Shown here piece after piece: positions 1 to 5,079 of a DNA stretch of 6,560 bases; within the stretch, counting starts at the first letter, position 1, and every line of letters starts with the position of its first letter. Position numbers and translations under genes: made by a program. The notes beneath the pieces are model-generated. The model had not been told where the DNA came from. It did not search any database and worked only from the letters and a program-made list of their open reading frames with translations. The DNA comes from CAZLMF01 sp964560565 (lineage in GTDB: Bacteria > Bacillota > Clostridia > Oscillospirales > Ruminococcaceae): positions 1 through 6,560 of the forward strand of contig CAZLMF010000087.1 of NCBI GenBank assembly GCA_964560565.1. Direction: 5' to 3'.

Positions 1-270
1 GTCCATTAAGCTGTTGGTCATAGAAAGTGTTGCTTCCTCAATTGAATCATACAAAACAACTGTTTTGGTCGTAAAATGTGAAATCAGGGACATCAAGCCG
101 CACTTGCTTCCAATGCCTACTGGTATCCACATACGCAAAAACGGAACTATCCATAAGACGGAGATTGCTCGCCTTGGTATCTCTTTTACACAGCTAATCA
201 ATAAAACAATGAGTCCCGAAAGCGACGCGACGATGCTCATATTAAATAACCAATAGAAAACTTCGTCCAA
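1..270 (-). CDS. M56-family (BlaR1/MecR1-like) membrane sensor peptidase, 5' part only
   Basis: This is the N-terminal 90 residues of a membrane protein cut off by the window edge. Seen: it begins with the family-typical opening FYWLFNMSIVASL. Two hydrophobic segments lie at about residues 5-28 and 36-53, separated by a short basic loop (KEIPRR). M56 proteins such as BlaR1 and MecR1 are membrane zinc proteases that relieve repression by a partner BlaI/MecI repressor; the zinc motif would lie beyond the window. I chose the TTG start because AGGTGA (279-284) sits 8 bases before it. A GTG at 280-282, overlapping the repressor stop, is an alternative adding four residues. The gene lies directly behind the BlaI-type gene, whose stop codon falls inside this ribosome binding site, so the two are probably translationally coupled. 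The family call is firm from the opening and the neighbour; the inducing signal is unknown. Confidence 0.85.
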   Translation of the reverse strand, partial: MDEVFYWLFNMSIVASLSGLIVLLISCVKEIPRRAISVLWIVPFLRMWIPVGIGSKCGLMSLISHFTTKTVVLYDSIEEATLSMTNSLMD

Positions 271-278
271 TTTTATTG

Positions 279-635
279 TCACCTCGCTTCGATGATTTTT
301 CTCAGTTCTTCAATATCTTTTTCTGTTAAGGATTCATCTTTAAGAAGAGCTGAAAAAAGCGCTTTTTTTGAGCCGTTGAATAATTTATCGACTAGGCTTT
401 TTGCTTCACTTTTGCATATATGCTCCTTTGATACAAGCGATGTGCATATAAATCCGGGGTCTTCTCTCTTGATAAAGCCCTTGGCTTCAAGCTTTGTCAA
501 AATGGTATAGGTTGTATTCTTGCTCCATCCAATTTCACTGCTTGCAAGAATACTAACTTCCTTTGCGCTTATCGGCTCGTTTCCCCATACAATTTCCATG
601 ACCTTGAGTTCACTGTCAAAAATCTTCTTTTCCAA
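279..635 (-). CDS. BlaI/MecI-family winged-helix transcriptional repressor
   Basis: A 118-residue repressor, normal length for BlaI/MecI. Residues about 1-70 form the winged helix: the opening FDSELKVMEIVWG, a helix with ISAKEV, the recognition-helix stretch WSKNTTYTILTKLEAKGFI (37-55), then the wing. Residues 72-118 are the helical dimerisation region. In this family a dimer binds an inverted repeat over its own promoter and is inactivated by cleavage once the partner M56 sensor is triggered. The start is TTG, with AAGGAG (644-649) 8 bases upstream; no ATG is suitably placed. It is followed by the M56 gene, the usual two-gene arrangement. Repeated GACTAT/ATAGTC half-sites cover the predicted promoter, fitting autorepression. 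No beta-lactamase gene is visible here, so a link to antibiotic resistance is not shown; many clostridial pairs of this type control other envelope-stress genes. Confidence 0.93.
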   Translation of the reverse strand: MEKKIFDSELKVMEIVWGNEPISAKEVSILASSEIGWSKNTTYTILTKLEAKGFIKREDPGFICTSLVSKEHICKSEAKSLVDKLFNGSKKALFSALLKDESLTEKDIEELRKIIEAR

Positions 636-650
636 AGTAATCGCTCCTTA

Positions 651-694
651 GACTATTTCTATAGTCCATACTATCATAGTAGTCTGTGATAGTC
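651..694. promoter_or_regulatory. BlaI-type operator array: five 6-bp half-sites over the operon promoter
   Basis: Two 16-bp dyads of the same geometry are adjacent. The first is GACTAT-tttc-spaced ATAGTC (651-666; spacer ttct, a perfect dyad). The second is TACTAT, spacer cata, GTAGTC (669-684; near perfect). A further ATAGTC half-site is at 689-694. BlaI/MecI repressors are known to bind short dyads containing ACTA/TAGT-like arms over their own promoters, so this is most likely the binding region of the repressor encoded next to it. Binding itself is inferred. Confidence 0.7.
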
Positions 695-696
695 AA
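668..696 (-). promoter_or_regulatory. Predicted sigma-A promoter of the BlaI/M56 operon
   Basis: On the minus strand a -35 box TTGACT (691-696) and a -10 box TAGTAT (668-673) are separated by exactly 17 bases. Transcription would start near 661, about 25 bases before the TTG start codon. The -35 box matches five of six consensus bases and the -10 box four of six. Both boxes overlap the operator half-sites, as expected for a repressed promoter. Confidence 0.65.
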
Positions 697-732
697 TAGG
701 ATAAACTTATTTTTTTCATAAGTTTATCCTAT
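696..732. repeat. Perfect 15-bp inverted repeat with 7-base loop
   Basis: Bases 696-710 are exactly complementary to 718-732, with loop ttttttc. The stem is AT-rich. On the plus strand a T7 run follows only nine bases later (741-747), and on the minus strand no T run follows directly, so it is a poor classical terminator in either direction. It lies between the end of the AraC-family gene and the BlaI promoter, and its edge touches the -35 box at 691-696. It could limit read-through from the regulator gene or act as a protein-binding dyad; neither is shown. Confidence 0.6.
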
Positions 733-753
733 AATTTAAATTTTTTTAATAGC

Positions 754-804
754 TTATGCCATTTCCAAGATGCCTTCTAAAATTTCGTTAACTTTGCTTT
801 TCAT
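754..804 (-). CDS. Possible 16-residue peptide or gene remnant after the AraC-family gene
   Basis: ATG to TAA encodes MKSKVNEILEGILEMA. It begins 16 bases after the AraC-family stop codon, in the same direction. An AAGGA-like sequence precedes it but is very close to the ATG. It could be the first codons of a lost downstream gene, a real small peptide, or chance. I recognise no family. The call is weak and rests only on position and a plausible ribosome binding site. Confidence 0.2.
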   Translation of the reverse strand: MKSKVNEILEGILEMA

Positions 805-819
805 TTCCTTCAACCATCC

Positions 820-1293
820 TTATCTCATTCTTTTTCTATACTCTAAGGGCGTCAAGCCCTCGTGCTTTTTGAATACTGTGCTGAAGTATGCGGCATCGGA
901 AAAGCCTGACCTAATGGCGACTTCGGAAATAGGCAGTTCGTTTTGTTGAATAAGTCTTTTTGCCTCTCGTAACCGTCGCTTGACAACATAGTCAGTAGGT
1001 CGCATATTCATGGACTCCTTGAAAATCCTACAAAGATGTTGTGGAGTAATTCCTGCCTCCTTCGCAAGATACGTCAACGGAAAGTCATTGCGAAAATTCT
1101 CATCAATGGAAACTGTGGTATTGTCAAACTTTAGCGTGCCTTTGCCGCATTCGCTGAACAAAATCTGATGCCAATGATAGCCTTCCACCCTTACGATAGG
1201 ACTTTGCGTTTCACTTCCTCCGATACCTGTCAAATAGAACGGCAGTTTTTTCACTTCGATATTATGCGGATAGATGTTGCGATTTATTTTCAT
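820..1293 (-). CDS. Short AraC-family transcriptional regulator with an internally deleted sensor domain
   Basis: This 157-residue protein keeps the complete AraC-type DNA-binding domain. Helix-turn-helix 1 is around residues 73-102 (LTYLAKEAGITPQHLCRIFK) and helix-turn-helix 2 around 122-153 (ISEVAIRSGFSDAAYFSTVF). Residues 1-60 are only the opening of the cupin sensing domain (YHWHQILF, then GKGTLKFDNTT). Family members of this type are about 290 residues long, so roughly 130 residues of cupin and linker are missing; the join is near residues 60-63 and remains in frame. The start was set at 1293 because GAGGG (1301-1305) lies 7 bases upstream and a strong promoter lies further up. A longer frame opening at 1377 would begin upstream of that promoter. 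It is transcribed away from the GH42 galactosidase gene and was probably its sugar-responsive activator. The shortened protein may still bind DNA but should not sense sugar normally. Confidence 0.85.
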   Translation of the reverse strand: MKINRNIYPHNIEVKKLPFYLTGIGGSETQSPIVRVEGYHWHQILFSECGKGTLKFDNTTVSIDENFRNDFPLTYLAKEAGITPQHLCRIFKESMNMRPTDYVVKRRLREAKRLIQQNELPISEVAIRSGFSDAAYFSTVFKKHEGLTPLEYRKRMR

Positions 1294-1324
1294 AACAATG
1301 CCCTCTTTTTTGTTGGTTTTCCTC

Positions 1325-1353
1325 AGTATAAAATAATTAAGCCCAGTTGTCAA
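1325..1353 (-). promoter_or_regulatory. Strong predicted promoter of the AraC-family gene
   Basis: On the minus strand TTGACA (1348-1353, perfect -35) and TATACT (1325-1330, five of six -10 bases) are 17 bases apart. Transcription would begin near 1318, about 25 bases before the ATG at 1293. This fixes the shorter start for the regulator. Confidence 0.85.
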
Positions 1354-1454
1354 CGGTGCTGAATATTTAACATTCATTTATTCTCAATATTTGCTAGTTA
1401 TCGTATGTTTAATGTGAAGTACTAGAAAAATTAATTTGAAAAATGTTAAAAAAT

Positions 1455-1536
1455 CGAAAGTGTGTTCAGAATTTTCACTTGAACGGTTCGTACTATAATG
1501 TTATCATTACAACAAGGAATGATAAGCACACATTCG
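1455..1536. promoter_or_regulatory. Candidate control region: -10-like box flanked by imperfect inverted repeats
   Basis: A perfect TATAAT lies at 1494-1499 on the plus strand, with a weak TTTTCA 16 bases before it. Just upstream is a 9-bp palindrome GAACGGTTC (1481-1489). The block CGAAAGTGTGTTC (1455-1467) recurs inverted at 1524-1536, matching at 10 of 13 positions, so the pair brackets the TATAAT. This is the most likely promoter and operator region for plus-strand transcription towards the esterase remnant and GH42 gene. Which protein binds is unknown; the divergent AraC-family regulator is the obvious candidate. Confidence 0.35.
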
Positions 1537-1580
1537 TTTATGAAGCTTTGTGTAAAACCGAGGGAGTAAGTTAGAAAAGG

Positions 1581-1811
1581 ATAAGGTTATTGGCATTTAC
1601 TTGCTCTACTGCTATTGTGGTGTTTGCCGACAATTCACCATATGTGCTTTTGATAAGTGCAGCGAAGAATGACGGTGTAGTGGGCTCATTCCCGAGTTAA
1701 TATGATAACATATTAACCGAAAACAACGCAAAGCATATTTGGCATGTTATGTCGTCAACAGGACACGACCACACAAGTGTAAAGCCACATTTGCATAATT
1801 TTTTAAAGTAA
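1581..1811 (+). pseudogene. 3' remnant of a CE1-type (XynZ/feruloyl-esterase-like) alpha/beta-hydrolase gene
   Basis: One frame reads LLAFTCSTAIVVFADNSP, then YVLLISAAKNDGVVGSFPS, a TAA stop (1698-1700), then YDNILTENNAKHIWHVMS, STGHDHTSVKPHLHNFLK and a final TAA (1809-1811). This resembles the end of the XynZ-type esterase fold. The acid residue lies in the (G)TND/KND motif (Asp codon 1671-1673). The catalytic His lies in G-H-D (His codon 1764-1766), 31 codons later, close to the 30-residue spacing I recall for the XynZ feruloyl esterase triad. A terminal xKPxxxNFL helix follows. The serine half of the gene (GxSxG) is absent, and a second in-frame stop, TAG, occurs at 1572-1574. It ends 27 bases before the GH42 start, on the same strand, so it was probably an operon partner. 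The family assignment is from pattern recognition and needs a protein search. Confidence 0.7.
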
Positions 1812-1826
1812 TATTTTAAAATAGAT

Positions 1827-1832
1827 AAGGAG
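1827..1832 (+). promoter_or_regulatory. Ribosome binding site of the GH42 gene
   Basis: AAGGAG lies 6 bases before the ATG at 1839 and fixes the start codon. Confidence 0.85.
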
Positions 1833-1838
1833 TAAATT

Positions 1839-3779
1839 ATGAATATAGGTGTTGATTATTATCCGGAGCATTGGGATAAATCCCTATGGGTAGCGGACGC
1901 AGATTTAATGAAGAAAACAGGCGTCAGTATTGTTCGCATGAGCGAATTTGCTTGGTGCAGGCTTGAGCCGCGCGATGGAAAGTTCGACTTTCAATGGCTT
2001 GACGAAATTATCAGTATATTTGCCGAGCGCAATATTAGTGTAGTGCTATGCACTCCCACTAACTGCCCTCCGCTTTGGTTTTACGAAAAGTATCCGGACG
2101 CTGTTCAAACCGAGCGTGACGGCAAAAAAACCGCTACGGGAATACGAGGCCACAGGTGTATAAACAATCCTGATTTTTTGCGTTACGCTGATAGAATTGT
2201 CGAAACAATGACAAAGCGATATGCCGACAACAAATCGGTCATTGCATGGCAGATTGACAACGAGATGGAAGCCAACTTCTGTTTTTGCGAAAACTGCATC
2301 GAAAAGTATAGAAAGTGGCTGAAAAAGAAGTACAAAAATCTTGAGGAGCTCAACAATGCGTACGGAAACAATGTTTGGAGCGGCGAATATTCGTCGTGGG
2401 AGCAGATAAAGCCTCCTTACGGAAGCTATCCCAACGCATGGCTCAACCCTGCTTTTATGCTTGATTTTAATCGGTATGCTTCTGATGACATGATTGTACA
2501 TATTAACCGTCAAGCAGGAATTATTAGGAGAAATTGTCCGAATACGCAGATTACAACCAATGCTTGGTTTTGTGAGAACATGCCTAATTTCTACAATGAG
2601 TTTGCAGGTCTTGATTTTCTTTCCTATGACAATTACCCCGTTACGAAGATTCCAGAAAACGCTGAGCAATGTTACTCCCACGCATTTCATCTTGACTTAA
2701 TGAGAGGTGTTAAGCAGGATAAATTCTGGATTATGGAACAGCTTAGCGGAGGGCTCGGTTGTTGGGCGCCCATGGCAAGAACCACATACCCCGGCATGAT
2801 AAAAGGATATTCCTTGCAGGCGTTTGCTCATGGCGCAGATACTGTTGTGCATTTTAGATGGAGAACTGCGGTCAGTGGTGCGGAAATGCACTGGCACGGA
2901 CTTATTGACCACTCGAATGTTCCAGGTAGACGTTTTGAAGAATTTTCGCAACTATGCGAAGAGGCAAAGACACTCAAGGTATTGCAAGAGACGGAGATTA
3001 AGTCTGACGTCGCAATTCTATACTCCCCCGATAACGAATACGCTTTCAAGCTTCAGCCTCAGACTAATGGAATGTACTACCTAGAACAGCTAATGCTGAT
3101 TCATCGTGCCTTTACCAAATATGGGCTTAATGTTGATATAATAAGTGAGAAAGCTGATTTTTCAAAATACAAAGTTATCGCAGCTCCTGAGATGTATATC
3201 ACTGACGAAACGGTTGCAAAGAGAATATATGAATTTGCTGAAAATGGCGGAGGAGTAATTCTCACAAACAGAAGCGGCGTAAAGGACAGCAACAACAATT
3301 GCATAATGTCACTTCTTCCGACGGTATATCGTCAGCTTGCAGGTGTATATGTTGAGGAATATGATCCAATAGGATATAGCAGTGCAGCGATAAAATATGA
3401 CGATGGGAAAACATATAAATGCCGTCAATGGTGCGACGTTATTCATACCGAGACAGCAACAGCAATAGCTGTATATGACAGCGAATTCTACAAGGGCAAG
3501 CCTGCTATTACAAGAAACAGTTATGGGAAGGGTGTAGCATACTACATAGGAACAGTTTGCGAAAAAAGCCTTTATAACAGGCTCATTCATGACATTCTTT
3601 TAGAGATGAAAATGGAGATTATCGAGGGACTGCCCGACGATGTGGAAGTCACTACACGCACAAGCGACAAGCTGTCCGCTCGGCTTATCTTCAACAATAC
3701 TGACCAAAATCAAAGTTTCTCAATCTCAAAGGAGGAAATAAGCTTAGCGCCATTTGAGATGAAAATTGATATAAAGTAA
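1839..3779 (+). CDS. GH42 beta-galactosidase
   Basis: An intact 646-residue glycoside hydrolase family 42 enzyme, which removes terminal beta-D-galactose from oligosaccharides by a retaining mechanism. It opens with the family signature GVDYYPEHW. The (beta/alpha)8 barrel covers about residues 1-385. The acid/base Glu is E142 in QIDNEM and the nucleophile Glu is E300 in FWIMEQLSG. The zinc-site cysteines of the family are all present: C107 and the C148-x-C150-x-x-C153 cluster. Residues about 388-590 form the trimerisation (class I glutamine amidotransferase-like) domain, opening with SDVAILYSPDNEYAF, and about 600-646 form the small C-terminal beta domain. There is no signal peptide, so it acts in the cytoplasm on imported sugars, probably galacto-oligosaccharides or plant galactan fragments. 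The divergent AraC-family gene is its probable regulator. Upstream lies a broken esterase gene and downstream a stub of a probable transporter-binding protein. Confidence 0.96.
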   Translation: MNIGVDYYPEHWDKSLWVADADLMKKTGVSIVRMSEFAWCRLEPRDGKFDFQWLDEIISIFAERNISVVLCTPTNCPPLWFYEKYPDAVQTERDGKKTATGIRGHRCINNPDFLRYADRIVETMTKRYADNKSVIAWQIDNEMEANFCFCENCIEKYRKWLKKKYKNLEELNNAYGNNVWSGEYSSWEQIKPPYGSYPNAWLNPAFMLDFNRYASDDMIVHINRQAGIIRRNCPNTQITTNAWFCENMPNFYNEFAGLDFLSYDNYPVTKIPENAEQCYSHAFHLDLMRGVKQDKFWIMEQLSGGLGCWAPMARTTYPGMIKGYSLQAFAHGADTVVHFRWRTAVSGAEMHWHGLIDHSNVPGRRFEEFSQLCEEAKTLKVLQETEIKSDVAILYSPDNEYAFKLQPQTNGMYYLEQLMLIHRAFTKYGLNVDIISEKADFSKYKVIAAPEMYITDETVAKRIYEFAENGGGVILTNRSGVKDSNNNCIMSLLPTVYRQLAGVYVEEYDPIGYSSAAIKYDDGKTYKCRQWCDVIHTETATAIAVYDSEFYKGKPAITRNSYGKGVAYYIGTVCEKSLYNRLIHDILLEMKMEIIEGLPDDVEVTTRTSDKLSARLIFNNTDQNQSFSISKEEISLAPFEMKIDIK

Positions 3780-3792
3780 CATGGTGGACATT

Positions 3793-3846
3793 ATGAGAAA
3801 AATGACAAAAGTTACTGCGCTAATTATGGCAATGGAAACATGTTGA
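3793..3846 (+). pseudogene. 17-codon stub, probable 5' end of a lost substrate-binding lipoprotein gene
   Basis: ATG to TGA encodes MRKMTKVTALIMAMETC. The basic N-terminus followed by a hydrophobic stretch is how clostridial ABC-transporter sugar-binding lipoproteins begin, but the reading frame ends at once, before any mature protein. A GGTGG-type ribosome binding site precedes it closely, and it starts 13 bases after the GH42 stop codon, operon-like spacing. An oligosaccharide importer next to GH42 would make functional sense. This is inferred from a very short sequence; chance resemblance is possible. Confidence 0.4.
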
Positions 3847-4042
3847 CCATGGGTATTAATCGGAATATCGTTTTGCTCTAAGAAGCTAAACAGCCTAAAA
3901 TTTACACGTTGAGTGCGTGGTTTTGATAACAAGAGCGAATGAGTGAGTGGAGAAAAAACCCTTTTCATTAACATCCACTATACACCGAGCTTAAATCTCA
4001 CCGTGGTTTTGCCCTCACAGGCTGCCCCTTTGAAATAGACAT
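3847..4042. other. Non-coding stretch downstream of GH42 without a recognised feature
   Basis: No plausible gene on either strand. The only structure noted is a 10-base direct repeat CGTGGTTTTG at 3916-3925 and 4002-4011. The sequence could be debris from a deleted gene or part of a dispersed repeat; nothing in it decides. Confidence 0.4.
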
Positions 4043-4078
4043 AAATAATCACCTATCATTTCTGACAGGTGATTATTT
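4043..4078. terminator. Bidirectional rho-independent terminator between convergent genes
   Basis: A perfect 12-bp stem (4043-4054 paired with 4067-4078) encloses a 12-base loop. Each side is A-rich on the 5' arm and T-rich on the 3' arm. It sits between the plus-strand GH42 unit and the minus-strand acetyltransferase, which ends at 4090, and could serve both. Confidence 0.75.
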
Positions 4079-4089
4079 TATTGGTAGTT

Positions 4090-5055
4090 TTAACTTTTGC
4101 CTATTGTAGCTGTCTCGGCAAGACTCTCTTGTCTTTCTTCGTCAGTTTCATTATTGAAGGAAGTAGGAGTGGGCTTAACACAAGACCAACGACGCATATT
4201 ATATTTTTGAATTTCAATCGCTTCAAATCCTGTTTTACAGTAGAAGCCTACAGCGTCGTCATCGGTTTCGGCTTCTATCGGCACTGCATACTGTTCCGAT
4301 AAAGCTGTTATCATGCTTTTTCCAACACCTTGCGAACGAATATTTTCATCCACGGCAATATTAAGAATTTCTAAATAGTCGGAATGTACTTCAAAACCGC
4401 ATATGCCCAGCAACTCGCCACTTTTCACCCAACCGTATAGCTGCCAGCTATCATGGCGGCGATACTCTACCGCCTTTTTGTCCATCGCTTCCGGGGTTGG
4501 GTCAAACGCACTATACGCTATGATTTTTCGAACTATCGGGTTATCAAGATGCTTTTTGATGTCACGGAAAGTCGAGATAATCTTCTCATAAAGAGCCAAC
4601 ACAATTTTACCTTCGCTCTGTTCTCGCGTTTCGCCCACATCTTTATAGCCCGCTTTTTCATAGCAAAGGCGGTTTGCAATTTGGTCAATGGGAAAATCTA
4701 ACGACCAGCAGTTTGCATTATATACTGTAGCTTCACAAAGAATAATCGCGGTAGACGCAATACTCTTGCCTTGCATCTCAGGTAAGATATAGATACGAGC
4801 AAGATAGTATTCACCGGGCAATCCGCGCACCCGTCGTTCCCAGAAAGCGACACCGCCAACCAACTCACCGCCAGCGAATATTTTATAGACATAACTGTTC
4901 GGCCAACTCAGCCATTTTTCTATTTCATCCGTCCCGCGCAGATATGGGTTGCCTTCATCATGATAGATGTCATACAGACGTTTGAATGCCTTTTGCTGTA
5001 TTGCGACTAAAGCTTCTGCGTCTGCAAGAGTAGCGGGGAAAATTTCGATTCTCAT
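4090..5055 (-). CDS. Tandem-GNAT N-acetyltransferase
   Basis: A 321-residue protein with two GCN5-related acetyltransferase domains, which transfer acetyl from acetyl-CoA to an amine. Domain 1 is about residues 1-157: its acetyl-CoA loop is in YILPEMQGKSIAS (89-101) and its motif B is NRLCYEKAGYKDVGE. Domain 2 is about 170-290: the classic motif A NIAVDENIRSQGVGKSM (232-248) contains the R/Q-x-x-G-x-G loop, and motif B is GFYCKTGFE (270-278). Domain 2 matches the loop consensus better than domain 1, so domain 1 may be a structural or weaker copy. A polar, acidic tail follows (about 292-321). There is no signal peptide or membrane segment, so it is cytoplasmic. It begins 24 bases after the RNA helicase stop codon, in the same direction, and is probably co-transcribed. 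The ribosome binding site is weak (GAAAG type). The substrate cannot be told from sequence. Confidence 0.9.
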   Translation of the reverse strand: MRIEIFPATLADAEALVAIQQKAFKRLYDIYHDEGNPYLRGTDEIEKWLSWPNSYVYKIFAGGELVGGVAFWERRVRGLPGEYYLARIYILPEMQGKSIASTAIILCEATVYNANCWSLDFPIDQIANRLCYEKAGYKDVGETREQSEGKIVLALYEKIISTFRDIKKHLDNPIVRKIIAYSAFDPTPEAMDKKAVEYRRHDSWQLYGWVKSGELLGICGFEVHSDYLEILNIAVDENIRSQGVGKSMITALSEQYAVPIEAETDDDAVGFYCKTGFEAIEIQKYNMRRWSCVKPTPTSFNNETDEERQESLAETATIGKS

Positions 5056-5079
5056 GGTGTCATTTCTTTCAACTTGAAA

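Noticed and set aside
14..256. 80-residue plus-strand frame
   Set aside because: It is antisense to the M56 sensor, whose reading frame has the expected family opening and membrane segments.
1294..1377. N-terminal extension of the AraC-family gene starting at 1377
   Set aside because: The extension covers the TTGACA/TATACT promoter at 1325-1353, and the downstream ATG at 1293 has a good ribosome binding site.
1481..1489. GAACGGTTC as a CcpA catabolite-repression site
   Set aside because: It is a palindrome with a central CG but is too short and offset by a base from the cre consensus.
2046..2690. 214-residue open frame on the minus strand inside GH42
   Set aside because: It is antisense to the conserved GH42 barrel, shows no domain, and its composition follows the codon pattern of the real gene.
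3744..3974. 76-residue minus-strand frame at the end of GH42
   Set aside because: It overlaps the GH42 C-terminus, lacks a ribosome binding site I can support, and resembles no family.
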